Below are positions 22,155 through 34,775 of a stretch of DNA of 64,000 bases, piece by piece (position 1 is the first letter of the stretch; every line of letters starts with the position of its first letter). The translations under genes and the position numbers were made by a program. Source of the DNA: Lineus longissimus (taxonomy: Eukaryota; Nemertea; Pilidiophora; Heteronemertea; Lineidae); the NCBI RefSeq assembly GCF_910592395.1, contig NC_088316.1, positions 16,182,001 through 16,246,000 on the forward strand, given 5' to 3'. A model generated the notes under the pieces. It searched no databases, was not told the DNA's origin, and worked only from the letters and a program-made list of their open reading frames with translations.

Positions 22155-23476
22155 TATTTTTGCCTCCAATCGTCCAAATATATCTCTTAAAAAGTCTACC
22201 TCTTGGTATGGATCTGTTAATGGTGTGACGGTAAAGCAAGTCATTGATATATCCAAAGAAATGTGCCTTGGATATTTTCCAATTATGTACAGTTATAGTG
22301 ATAAATCAAAATGATCCACCTACAAGTATTGAAAAGGCCATAGAGGGAATTCGGCTAGTGCTTTGTCGATGACAAGTTTTAATGGACACGCAGCACAACG
22401 TACAAACTGTATGATATCATACTGTTAAGGTACAATCGTTCGTTCCATCCGATCGTTGTGATATCTTACACCTTTCATACTTGTTAAATGATCCTTCAAA
22501 AGCTTGACACAAAAGCAAATTCGGCGTTTTGTTCCTTTTTTTTTCGAGTGATTTGGACAAATGAATGGGAACGCCAGAAGGATATCCCCCACGGTTAACG
22601 GGACAATTAAAGACAAATATCGTATAATTGTGTGATACATGTATTCCCTTCATAAATGAATATGTAATGTAGCCGAAGATTTCATACTGTCATATGTCTT
22701 GTGCTAGCGGATTGCTCTGAAGTTGTAGCCGAGTCCGCCACCAACAGTCATATCCAGTTGTATTTTGTCATTTGGTTACCACGACCAACACGACCAACAC
22801 GACCAATGGGAGTTATCTGTAGGACACGAACCATGCAAGTTTGTAGAAAGTTTTTGGCGATGACCGAGTGATGTTCTTGTCTATGCGATGAGGAACTAGC
22901 GAAGAAGCGTCATACGGTTGTTAAGTGTACAGGTCCAATTCTGGCTAAAACAAAATTCGCAAATCCTATCGAAAACTCTTTGGTTTCCTTTATATTGGAT
23001 GTATATTTCAAACACGATGCAGTTACCATTATGATCTCTCTTTACTCGCGGCAGGACTGTTCAGGGGCGATGCTTCGTCGAGGGCTTCATTGGGTTCAAT
23101 AAAGCAACACGATATTGAGTTTTCTATCTTGTCAAGGAACACGTTTAGTGATAACAATATTTTCCTGATAGTGGGAAGGAAATTCTTGGCAGAACAAGAA
23201 CTCTCGGATCGGATTGTTGTAAGATATCACTATACGTGTAATTCATATTAAAGCTTAACATTTATTTCTTAGGTTTATAGGCTGAGAGAAAGTGAGTTAT
23301 GTCGGCCTATAGTGAATCCCTCTTGGAGATAACGTTGGGTGTCCTCCTTTACGTCGACAATGGCAAATTCAGCTTTGGGAATTATTGACAATCGGAGTTT
23401 AAAATAGGATTAGCTTTGGTAAAAGCTTTGGATTTATTCTCATTGGGTTCGCCAAAGATTGATCTGAAGAGACAAC
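22155..23476. other. Divergent intergenic region
   Basis: This lies between the start of MS4A-like copy B (minus) and the start of the CNBD2-like gene (plus), so it should contain both promoters. I see no clear promoter motif. A short direct repeat of ACGACCAAC occurs near 22779-22804. No coding exon is supported. Confidence 0.55.
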
Positions 23477-26400
23477 ATGTCGTTTGGATTAAGCACTACT
23501 CCTACATACAGGATACGGGCAATGTCGGCCAATCCAAAATTCCCAGTCAAGCCCGAGGATACTGATGATCATTGCCAGTATGCTGTGCAGATGCAGGGGA
23601 GACTGGGCCTCAAGTCCGCCATTGAACCCCGCCGAGCTCGTAGTGCCTCACCGCGCCAAAGCAGGGCATCAATCGAGATTGAAATGATGAAGATAGCAGC
23701 GCAGAGGTCGAAACCTCCGCCACCTAAAGTAGGAGCGAGGCGAATACAAAGATGCCAAAGTCAAAACATTCCACGCGACTTTAGGATAGGACAAGCAACG
23801 CCGAAAAGAAAATGCCATTCTGCGAAGAGCCTGCGATCTGCTGAACAAACACCTGCCCCTCCGAGGCGACCCAGGTCGGCGATGACTCCTTCAGCAACAG
23901 CCAGGGTCATGTCCCCAGGCAACAGAAGTACTCCGAGTTCCTCTCCGCTAAGACCAAAGACCGCATTTGCCCCGAGAATGGTGATAGGGAATTCAAGTGA
24001 AACTGTGGGCACTGATGCTGTGAGGGGCGGTGGGGCTCGGAGTGTTACTTTCTTGGATAGCAATGACTCGAGGAATGAAGATTTTCTAAGTCATCCGGCC
24101 GGCAGTGCTCGGAAGGAGTCATCAGATGTCTCCGAGCAGAAGAAGTCTGGGATTTCCGGCATGTGGTCGAGAGGAATTGACCTTGTACGAAAAAAGAGTA
24201 CTTTTGGGTAAGTAGCACCCATTTTCATTCTTCATTCATTAACATTATTTTCAGATACCTCGCTCAGCATCGTCTTAATAAATGAGTTACAAGTTGCAGG
24301 TTCAAACAGATTGGCAAGAATCTTTTTGATGGAATAAATAACAAAAATAACACTCAATCTTTAAAAACACTTTTCTTACATCGAGTTTCATTTTATTCGG
24401 AAACTCCCTCGCGTGCCATGTGTTAGTTCTTCTTTACAGCTGTGGAAACTTTCCTTTACAGCGACGTGCAGCGAAAGCCAACTGGAGGTAAATTCCTCGA
24501 GTTGGTCCTGAAAATGAGGGATGGTGGTTCAAAGATAAGAAGATCACTTTATTTACGAGTAAGCAAACTAACTCACTCCAAAACTCATATAATCTTGAAA
24601 GTCGTTCATCGGAAAGAACTCTAATTTGGACCAGACCTAATTACATCATAATTTCGAGAAAAAAACTGAACAATGAGAATATTTTTATCGCTGTAATTGT
24701 ATCAGAGATTTCGTGATGAACTATCACAACAAAACATATTTTCATCAGGAAATTCATCTAAAGAGGAACGTGTTTTGAGTAATAATTTAGTGCTTGTTTG
24801 CAATTAATGTGCTTTCTGTAGGAAAATAAGCAATGGTGAAAAAAGAATATATGAAACCATCAAGTGTATGATTATTTATTTACATAGCCGGTGCGGACGA
24901 TACATCAGTATGTGAAAAATCGGCGATGAGCTCGTGATACATAAGTACTGTAACAAAAACTATTTTGAACTAAAAGAACTGTGTACATGTGAGTGGCCCA
25001 GTAAACAATGGGTAAACACGGAATACCTACATGTACTAAGGCAAAGACGTTTGGTGATAAGGGCTTCAGAGAGGCTGAAAAAGAGCAGGTAGTATTATAC
25101 GGCTTGTCTTTATCATCATTAAGATCCAAATAATCATCAAACCCTCTTTTTGTAGACTTCGGGTGTTGGTGAACAGGTAAGCTTTTGAATTCGCAGGCAT
25201 GGCGATCCCTCAATGCTTGTCCCCGCTCTATAGATGTGCCTCCTGATTTTCGGCAAGAAAGACTAAGGGACTCTGTGAACGAAACCGAAATCTCAACTTG
25301 TTTTTTTATGTTTGCTTCTTTTTGCGACGTCAATGTTAAGTTTTAAATGTCCCCCGGAAACAGTGTCATTCCAAATTGTATAGTGAAATTTCATGGACTC
25401 GCTGGCTGTTTATTGTAGGGAAACACTGAAATATGGAAAACAACCACAGCACCGGGATACTCTGTCCTAATTATCCTGGGACATCTTAAACTGTTACACT
25501 GGCTTACTCTCTGCGCAGGAGAACCTTGCTTTTATTATGTAACGATATAATCGAGTTAGTTTTTAGCAGTCAAGAATTATTGCCAAAGTGGGATGCCACG
25601 GTAGGACGCTCTCCATCTCGATATGACCTCCAAATCGGGAGGTTTGCCAGCTTCCCAATGGCCCAATAGTTCCTGACTGTTAGAGCCTTCCTTTGGTCAT
25701 ATAGCTTGTAGATTTGAGGCAATGAAATGTAGGAATAAACTGAAATGGATATGACTCTGTCGATTTTAACATTCGGTTTACATGTACCCGTATTTCTTTC
25801 AGCCCTTCGAACGGTTTCAACGAATGGCCCATACAGTAAAACTTATAATGAGATTCTGCATTCATCTAAAGAAGTAAGTCGTGACCTGAACCAAAAATGG
25901 CATACCCTGCAGTTAACGAAAAGTTTCAAAAGTGTTTCTGCAGTTAACCTTAAAAATTTAAAATTATTTCTGTCGAGATTTCAGGAGGCATTGATGATTA
26001 CCAATAGCAAGCCTGGCTGAGTTGTGAAAGGCAACTGGTTCCGGCATAGACACATAAATTCACAACGTTTTACCGTATTTTTGAAGCAGTGTCCACTTTG
26101 GTTGTTCAGCGTCCTGCGAGAGAAAAATTTAAATGTTATTCATTCAACTGACCGTGTTTCAAATATTAAACTTTTTTTAAATCGATGGTTACTCGGACGT
26201 CATAATTGACTAACGGGTTTTTAAGGTCTGAGCACTCAAGAATCCCGAGAACAGCATCTTGAGTGCGTTGTACATGTATCATGGGCATGTTCCATTTTCA
26301 CAGGTGTGCCAGCAACAACACGAAAGAGGAGTGGTCGTTCATGGAGTATCACCTGAACCTCGAGGCAGAGCTCAACCAGCTCATGGCATTCAGAATGGAG

Positions 26401-29400
26401 CAATTCACAAATAGAAAAACTGGGAAGGTAAACAAAGAAACAGATGCTGTGATAATTCCAGCCATCATCCATGTGCATGACCGGAACTCTTTTTATTGAT
26501 GACGTCATCCCGTCTTTGCTTGCATTGGCTGCCATTGCCTCCGTATATCCTCGACCAGGATATTACATTATTATAAAGACTTTCAGGGCCTCAAGATCAC
26601 CCATGAATTTTAGAAATGGTTAATTACAATGACTCATTGAAGCACTCAAACCACATGGTTATATCATATCAATGTTGTTTTGCAGGATCGAGGGTCTGAG
26701 AAGCTCAAACAACTCCTTGCACTGGAACCTGAGATGAGAACCGACAGAGACATCTACATTGTAAGTTCAGTACATGTAATAGCAAGTGTCTTTCCCTTCT
26801 CTGTTACAGATTTAGACTTTAAAAGTGTTGCTTTTTCTTTTCTTGAATTGGACAGAAATGCATGATCATTTTAAACGTGGCCGTCCAAGGACCACGTAAC
26901 GAGGAACGAAGACAGCTAATGTATTTCATAAAAATTGTCAACATTAGATATAACTGTTCTGATATTTTCAGATTTCTGCCCTGATCAAGACCAACGAAGC
27001 ATTCCAGGAATACCCGAACTGGATGCAGCAAAAATTATGCCGGCAATTTTATTATAGGAGGTACAATGTAATAATGGTTCGAGATGACAAATAGTGAGAT
27101 TTGAACACATTTAGGCTAATGACATGTATAAGTATGATGACAACACCCGAAGACCTTCGAAACGCTGAACTGGAGTTGGTGTCATAATACTGTCATCTGT
27201 AGTGCTGGTATATTAGCGCATTTGCTTGTTTGTGAAAACATGTTTAAATGCAAGAGAGTTAAGTGACCCGAAAGTAGACTCTTCTCTCATCAATGTTTTC
27301 CAACCAAGGTACGGTTAAGAAGAAGAAGAAAAAAACAATTGCTTTTACTGCATCTTCATACGAATATTATTAGGACAATTGTTAGGACAAAGCTTTATTT
27401 TTTATAACAGAAAGGAATAATGTTGTTGTTGTTTTTTCCTGTGCATTATACTATTATATTTTAGTTTCGAAGCGCGCCGTGTGATCTACAAAGAAGGCCA
27501 CGCGCCACACTACTTCTACATCCTCCTAACAGGGACGGTCATGATGAATGTCAGGGAGTACAACAAGAAGAAAGACAAGACCTTCTCACACACTATATCA
27601 CAAGTCAAGGAAGGACAATCATTCGGGGTAGGTGTTGCCTTATACATGTCAGGAATACGACGTACCTTAGAGTAACCAGCCTTAGGGGAGCTGATTACTC
27701 TAAGGACGTACATATGTGGGAAGCGCCGTTGAAGATGTCGCAGCAATCAAAGCAATTTTAGCATCGGCGATACTGACACAGTCAAGTAAAAAGCACTAAA
27801 TATATGTCGCTGTCGTTTTGTATCGTTTTAGGAACATGCAATGTTGGCGGATACCCGACGGGTTACCACAGCAATATGCAAAACAGACGTGGAACTTCTA
27901 GTTCTTCATCAAAGGGTAAGGCATATCAAAAGCCCGGACGGTCATTTGAATGACCTTCACAATGACCTTCAGAGCTTCTAACTAATGACATTCAGATTCC
28001 ATCAATCCGGTCCCATTGTAGGCATAGGTCGTGCCTTAGACTTGGCATGAATTCTGCTGGGCTGATTTTTCTCAGTAAAGTTCTCGCGAATGTGTGTTCC
28101 AACTAGTGCTCTAGAGAGCAACGCCTGATAGACAATTGGATTAAGTGAACGTTACATGATCAGAATAATTCAAAGATAGTTGAACCAACTTGCCAAGTGT
28201 TCTCCTAAAGTGCCCGTGTTCTCATAATCCAAATTCATCTACGAAGGCTATTTAATTTTTGTTTGCTCTTTCCACAGGACTTCAACGAAATCGTCAAAAT
28301 ACCTTTGCAGACGCAAAAGGAGAATCACGTTCGTTACGTAATGTAAGTACTAGACCGAGTTTACTTAGGAGTCACGAGAGTCACATTTCGCGTGTCACAA
28401 TCATGTTACCTGTGACGTGGATATTCGTTCATTGACATAGAAATGAAAACAACACATGATATGACAGAACAGAGCCCGGTTGTTCAAAAGCACATACTTC
28501 ACGTTATCACTATAACCGCAACTACGTGAAGTATCCTTAACTCTATCTTTCTTTCAGGTCTATGGAACTGTTTCGAGATTTTCCGAGGGAACTCCTGGAA
28601 GACCGATCCAACATGCGAAATTTCTGCTACCAATACTTTAAGTACGTGCATGTGGAAGGCGTTATGATATTTAGTTTATGATAGATAGATACGCATACTA
28701 GTATTCATTGGTATCCGCAAACAGCTGAGGAAAATGAACGTCATTGCGTTAATGAAATAGTTGCGCTGTAATTGTATCATATTGACCAAACAAGTAAGTC
28801 GGACCTCACTTCTTTGATCGCCAAATAATCAGTTTGCCGTCGGGAGAAGAGATGAAAAAAATCTTTGGCTGCTTTAAAGAAATGTTAATATCGTCGATAT
28901 TTCATACTTTTTAGGAAAGGAACAGTTGTAGTCAAGAATAATCGGAATTACAAATTCCTTGTCATCATAAAATCGGTAGGTTGAATGCTTACCGTCTTCA
29001 CCATCTGGCATCATCATAAGTCAGTATATCGACCAGTGCAGTACCAGCGCAGGTACACGGTCCAGCAGAACGACTGCCGCGCTGACAGTCACTAGGTTTA
29101 ACATTAGTCTGATTTTTGACGTCATATTGACGCATACCCAGTGAAAATCAGCGCCACTTTTTGGGGTGCCGATACCCGATTGCATTGCGTAACAGGCTTC
29201 CATTCATTGCTATCCGCCAAACTGTTTTCGCTATCATTAATTTCTTCAAAACAGGGGCGTTGCAGTATAGTCGTAGAATATAAGAATGCCCTGAAGAAGG
29301 TTATGGCAGAAATGCCGAAACTGACGGAGGAGGATGAAGAACTCTTCCCGTTGATGTGTGACAGGATAAGACACCTTTTGCAAGAAAAGGCCTCTCGTGA

Positions 29401-32293
29401 GTAAATTCCTGATATCCATATATAAATCGAATGGCATTCAAACATTGAAAAAAGGCTAATTACTTCGAATTGTTCATAAGTTACCACCATACTAATGGTC
29501 GAATGAGCGGGATCATCCCAGAATGCACGGATGACCGCTCACTGAATCTAAGGTAGATTGATAATGTCGCGACGGCGAACCAGACTTAACCCGAGGGTAC
29601 TCATTCTGTCGATTTTCGGGCATGGGAGGCGGAAAACCGTTTTTTTCAATACTTTATCTTCGTATTCAGATATGACACTTGACCTGAAACGAGACCACGT
29701 GCGAGGTTTGATGATGAAATCGCTGATGCCCGACATGGCCGGGTTGGCCAAGAAGATAGCCTTAGAGAGGGAACGACGGAATAAGGTATGTTCAGCTGTT
29801 CCCCTTCATTCTTGTTATCTTTGTTCTTGTATTAAATCCATGCACTAGTCAGATTCGTATGAAAAATACTTCGTTTTCCTATAATCTTGATTAAAGAATA
29901 TCTTCCCAATTTCCAAACCCTTAGTACTCACAATGTACATGTAGCACGTATACCATGCTCCTTTCTTCTTCTGTGGATATCTCATACCGCCCTAATTTAT
30001 CCTCCTTAGGACCCGTAGAAGCTTAATTCATTCATCATCCTACGATAACTGGATATCAAAAACTGTATTTATTTTAGCAAGCTAGTATTAGGAGATAATT
30101 CGCCTGAATCGGGTCCCGGAGCAGCTCGGACAAGGTTTCATGACAACAATTCCAGACCCGTGCATGATTATACCCGTAGTTACCTTCATCCGATCACCTT
30201 ACGTCCTATAACTTTCCTTTCCTCCATGTACCTCAACACTTGCACAGGGTATAGCAGACGACAATCTATGGGAGGTCCTAGACGAGACAAGAGCATCAAA
30301 TGAGTTTGATAGGGTAAAATTTTGCCCGCTTACATTTTTTAGCGGTAACAGCACTCAGAAAGTTAGTTGGTTGACTGCTAGCTCGGCATCTGCTTAACTT
30401 GGCATTACCTGAGCTATTTCCTGTTATGCTGACGCCAACAACGGCTGTATTGTCTGATATGACAGATGAGGCATAGGCATGTAGTTATAGCAAATCAACT
30501 ATCCACTTCAGAGATATTGGCATACATGTAAGTACTGGCTTGAACAAGGTTCCAAAGCACAATGGTACACAGGCTACTAGTGTCCTATCGAAAAGAAATC
30601 CTTGCAATCGGCCATTACAAAGCATTACAATGCTGATAATTTATTTCATTCAGTAACATAAAAAAGGTTTTTCATATCACATTTCATAATAGCGTTTTTT
30701 CATGCTTCTAGGGACTAAAAAAATTGGTAGATGAAAAGAAGGAGGAGCTGTTGACGCCGTTCAGCATCGGGGCTGCGGTTGCCAGGATGGGAGCCGGGGT
30801 GTCAGCAAGGCGCAAGAAAGAGGAAGGTTCGCAATTCCATCTTAATTTATGTTTGGTCCATTATCCCTGGCTTGTGTTGTGCGGTTGCAGTATAAAATCG
30901 AATCGAACCGGACATTTTTTAGTAATTACGTTTCAGAGTTAGGGAGTTTTCTCAAAGGGTGTATTTGGATGCATTTCAGAAGCCTCCATGGCACGGGAAT
31001 TGGTACAGACAGGCAATAACCGGGGTTCGGACGCCAAGAAGGAGGTAAGCATGTGAATTTACAGTGCCGCTCAAGGACTTGTTCGAAACCCACAACAACT
31101 CTTTTCCTGGCCATACTCCACCGGGAAACCGAAGTTCAACCTGGAAGGTTGCAGAGTCTGCAGGCTAAGATCCATTGTGTTCCAAACAGGCACGGGAAGA
31201 GGCGTCGACGGTTTACGTATAAAAGTTTTTCCTGGCGATATAAAGTCGATCGAAGAACGGATCCTGGGGTTTTCAATGACATTGTACTTGCAACGACGGC
31301 CATTTGCAAAGAGTGCGAATGCAAAAGGGAAGAATGGGCTGGCTGGTCATCATCAACCCCAGCAAGGCGACCCAGACCAAATAGTTAATCCTCATATTCT
31401 GTTCTAAATATAGAAGCTACGCGAGTTCCATACATTTTGCTGCCCTGGGGTTAACCGCTACTTTATACTCAAAAAAAAATTCCTCATATGAAACTTCTCT
31501 TTCTCATTATTGCTTAAATTGTAGGAAGAGCAAGAAAATGCGAAGTGGTCGGGAATGAGCATTTACGACTTGCCAGGGGAGTATGCGAAAGTGGCCACAT
31601 TGGAAGCCGGCGCCGTATTTGTATGTATTCGCGTTATGCTACAATCACCTACATGTTTTGGAAGATGCTGTTTGTGGCCAAGTTTTATAATACATACGTT
31701 AAAACTAAGGACGTCTGATGGATGTTCCCTTCAGCGAGATAAAGCACCAACACAGCTTAGTACCGATTATTACATACTCACTGGTAGTAATAGCATAGTT
31801 AGCCAATTTATCTTAGTCATATTTCTAAAATAAATTTGTGATCGCACTTCTCTTGACGGTAATTGCATTTTCTCCATATCGGACCAGTTCAAACCTTTGG
31901 CCATTGGTGATGATTGTATCATTACACTGCAGGTGCATATCGCGATTTCTATCGATCAAAGGCTTTGAATTGATGATAATGCGCACCATCTCCTTCCTTT
32001 TCCAGGGGCTAGAAACCCTATTCGACAGCGCTTCATATGAAGCCGAGCTCCCGCTGATCTTGGCCAGCGAGGGCGCGGAGTGTCTCATCATGTCCAAGAA
32101 GTTATTTCTAAACGGAGCAAACGCCCGCGTTCTGCAGGTTGTCAGTGATATGGTGGTCGGGTGGCCTTCCGTGGAGTTCGTCGGACAGAAAATCAAGGAG
32201 CAGCGGGACTGGCAGGCGTACAAGCAGTACGTCATCAAGGACGTCATGAAGCACACGCAGCGGAAATCGAGGGCTATGAGTGCTCATATCTAA
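23477..32293 (+). CDS. CNBD2: Cyclic-nucleotide-binding-domain protein, CNBD2-like, complete
   Basis: Eighteen exons join in phase to 843 residues: 23477-24207, 24462-24558, 25803-25873, 26304-26427, 26686-26760, 26972-27060, 27465-27627, 27832-27915, 28278-28342, 28558-28641, 28915-28975, 29255-29396, 29670-29785, 30248-30313, 30712-30826, 30980-31044, 31525-31620, 32006-32293. The first 240 residues are a disordered Arg/Ser/Pro-rich tail. A CNB domain spans about 396-500: EGHAPHYFYILLTGTVMM, then FGEHAMLADTRRVTTAI, which matches the phosphate-binding cassette and keeps its Arg. A second, weaker CNB begins at about 515 (CYQYFKKGTVVV, FLVIIKSGRCSIVVEY). It is interrupted by about 150 charged residues and resumes at YAKVATLEAGAVFGLETLF. 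Mammalian CNBD2 is linked to sperm. The exon-15 donor (GTTCGC) is weak. The symbol is by similarity only. Confidence 0.85.
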
Positions 32294-34775
32294 GCAGGAT
32301 GGACACTGATCTCAAGATGTTTATCTTACATGAAGTTGATTTTACATAAACTTGATGAAATCAACAATGACACGACAATCAGTTCCAAGAATTGGACTCA
32401 GAAATAAAACTGAGGTTACAGTTCCAGTTCCAGTTAATGTGAATGCGATCTCAAGCTGTTTAGTTTTACGTAGAATAACAAAGACAAACAGTTTGAAAGA
32501 TTGGACTCAGAAATGATATTGAGGTTCGATTGAGTTTAAGATATATTCCAGGTCCATCGAGAGCCTTGTGTATATGAGTTAGATACTAGTGCATCACAAT
32601 CATGTCGACTTGAAACATGCAAGAACGATTATGTTAAGTTCATCACATGCCGAATCTGCGATATGTTTTAAAGTGTATGATTTTATTAAATGTCACATAG
32701 TCGTCTTCAAATTGTGTTGTTGCGTTAAAATTTGATATCCTCTTCGCTAACCAACGGTAATACTTATAAACAGGCGCTGATGGTAAACCCATCATATTTG
32801 AACCACCGGCCGATTTGAATGATTTCATCAGATAAGTTGACCCGACCAGATTTGCATACAGAAGGATGAGTATCTGCATTCACTTATGATAACTCGGAGG
32901 ATGTGATTGTATTGTCAATTGAGGTTGTGTTTTTTTGGGGGGGGGGGGAAGGATGCGTGATCGTTGCAAAGACGTTTTCAGTCAGAACGTGACCCAACTT
33001 TGCCAATGAACATGACGGATGACCCAGTAGGTTTGAACGTCGAATAAGAACTGTTATTCATGTTATGCCTAGAGGAAAAAAGCTTTATAGAATGCCATTA
33101 ACACCCACATCCATCCCAATGGGGCACGAATGCATCGTTTCAAAACTCGGATGTTATGTTAGTCACTAATAAGCTTAATAAAACCACTTGCCGTCATAAG
33201 ACTGCATACTGCCGAGAAGGTGCCAGTCTGCTGCTGGATTCCCGGGACCCTTGATGGACGAAACGACTTCATAAAGGAAGCTAAGGTTGGTTTAGTTTCT
33301 CAAAATCTATCAATTTTACTACAAGAATAACTGAAGTACAGGACTGCATGATATAACTAACTAATTATTAATATCTGGATAAAGAGTTAAAGCAATGTTA
33401 TTCCGCTGATCTTTTGTCATGTCCTGACAAGGTCAGACATATCATGTATTAGCGAGCGGGGTTCTATCCTTCCAAAATGCCACACCAAATGTTGTATGTT
33501 TATGTCACAAAATTCAAATTTTCGCCTCAATTTTAGTAGTGGTGACTATCATCGGAAATTCGTGCCACATTTTGTTTAGCAATAATAAATATGACCCACC
33601 ACTTGATCAATCATGAGCTTTTTAAATACGAATTGCCAAATGAAACTAATTTAAATTCAAAAGGTCATTCCGATTTACGTGAGACATTTGTTGAGAAAAA
33701 AATATTATTAGAGAGGAGAGTATTTTCTTTGACGAATGCGTAAATGTAGATGATGTAATTGGCATCTTTAAGAGTTACGTGATTGCACTTGGCATCCTGC
33801 ATGCTGCTTATGAGCTGCCGATCGAGTGGTTGTTGCTCATTTTACTGTACTCTGTGGTTTTGTATAGCCAACTTGAGCGTAGAGAGACCCCCCCTCCAAT
33901 CCTATTCTTTGTACACTTGCGATGGTTGAATGTGGGACGGAAACCTACTATTGTGAGATAGCGAAATCTATATAGGCCACACCCGAAGTTTTATACAACG
34001 CGTGTTATGATAATCAACAAAATCATGTTCATGCAGCTGTCGTTTGGAGGAAATCTTGGAATATTTGATGTTTTGATATACACTGCCTCTTATTTATAAT
34101 GCTAACTCTCCGGAAACCGCATGTTGATGTCAGTCTGTGAAGGTCCATCAGATTGTTTGGATAAAGGAAGGCGAGTTACAATTAAGACTCAGAAACTAGT
34201 TCAGAAGTTGACAGAAATAGCAGAAATTATTGTCTTATTGTTTTAACAGTAAAATATGATATTTTACGTTGGCGATGTTTTTTCCAAGTTTTGGTCAATG
34301 AAAAACCTTTAGGAATATATATGTATTGAATCTCTTAGGCGATGGCATAAAGGAAAAAAAACATAACCTGGGTTGAACGATCGCACTGAAATGGGAGCTC
34401 CGCAAGGCCTAGGGCTTACCTAATTATATTAACGGTACCGGGGCAAGCCCAGCAGTGAAAACACATACTGTTATGATTCAACTCTGTAAATGAAGAAATT
34501 ATGTCAAACGGTATTTATTATATACCAAGACGACCCAAAAATACCAGCGTAGGAACGGATCGAGGACCTGGTGAAAGAACAGTACAAACCACCAATGCAA
34601 TGAACAACCTGTTATATACAATGTAAATATAATAATTACTCAAATCAAAACATGATTTTGAACTCCATGGCATTATCTTCAAATAAAAAAAACACAAATT
34701 TTTTTAACTCTGATACCACGGGACCAGATTCGACCTTCACTTTATTAATCATTTCTTACAGGTTTATCATTTACT
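32294..34775. other. Intergenic gap
   Basis: It begins with the 3' UTR of the CNBD2-like gene, then AT-rich sequence with a G run at about 32936-32948. No exon is supported. A TTACAG acceptor at 34756-34761 marks the start of the exon that carries the ATG of the next gene, so a 5' UTR exon probably lies further upstream in this stretch. Confidence 0.55.
32403..32408 (+). terminator. Poly(A) signal of the CNBD2-like gene
   Basis: AATAAA about 110 bases after the TAA stop at 32291-32293. Confidence 0.6.

Noticed and set aside
24439-24461. Earlier acceptor for exon 2 of the CNBD2-like gene
   Set aside because: Using it leads to a TAA stop within 50 bases; the second acceptor at 24461 keeps the frame and gives phase 0 into PFERF.
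31190-31216. Possible 21-bp micro-exon (AREEAST) in the CNBD2-like gene
   Set aside because: The following GTTTAC is a poor donor and the neighbouring exons already join in phase 0 without it.
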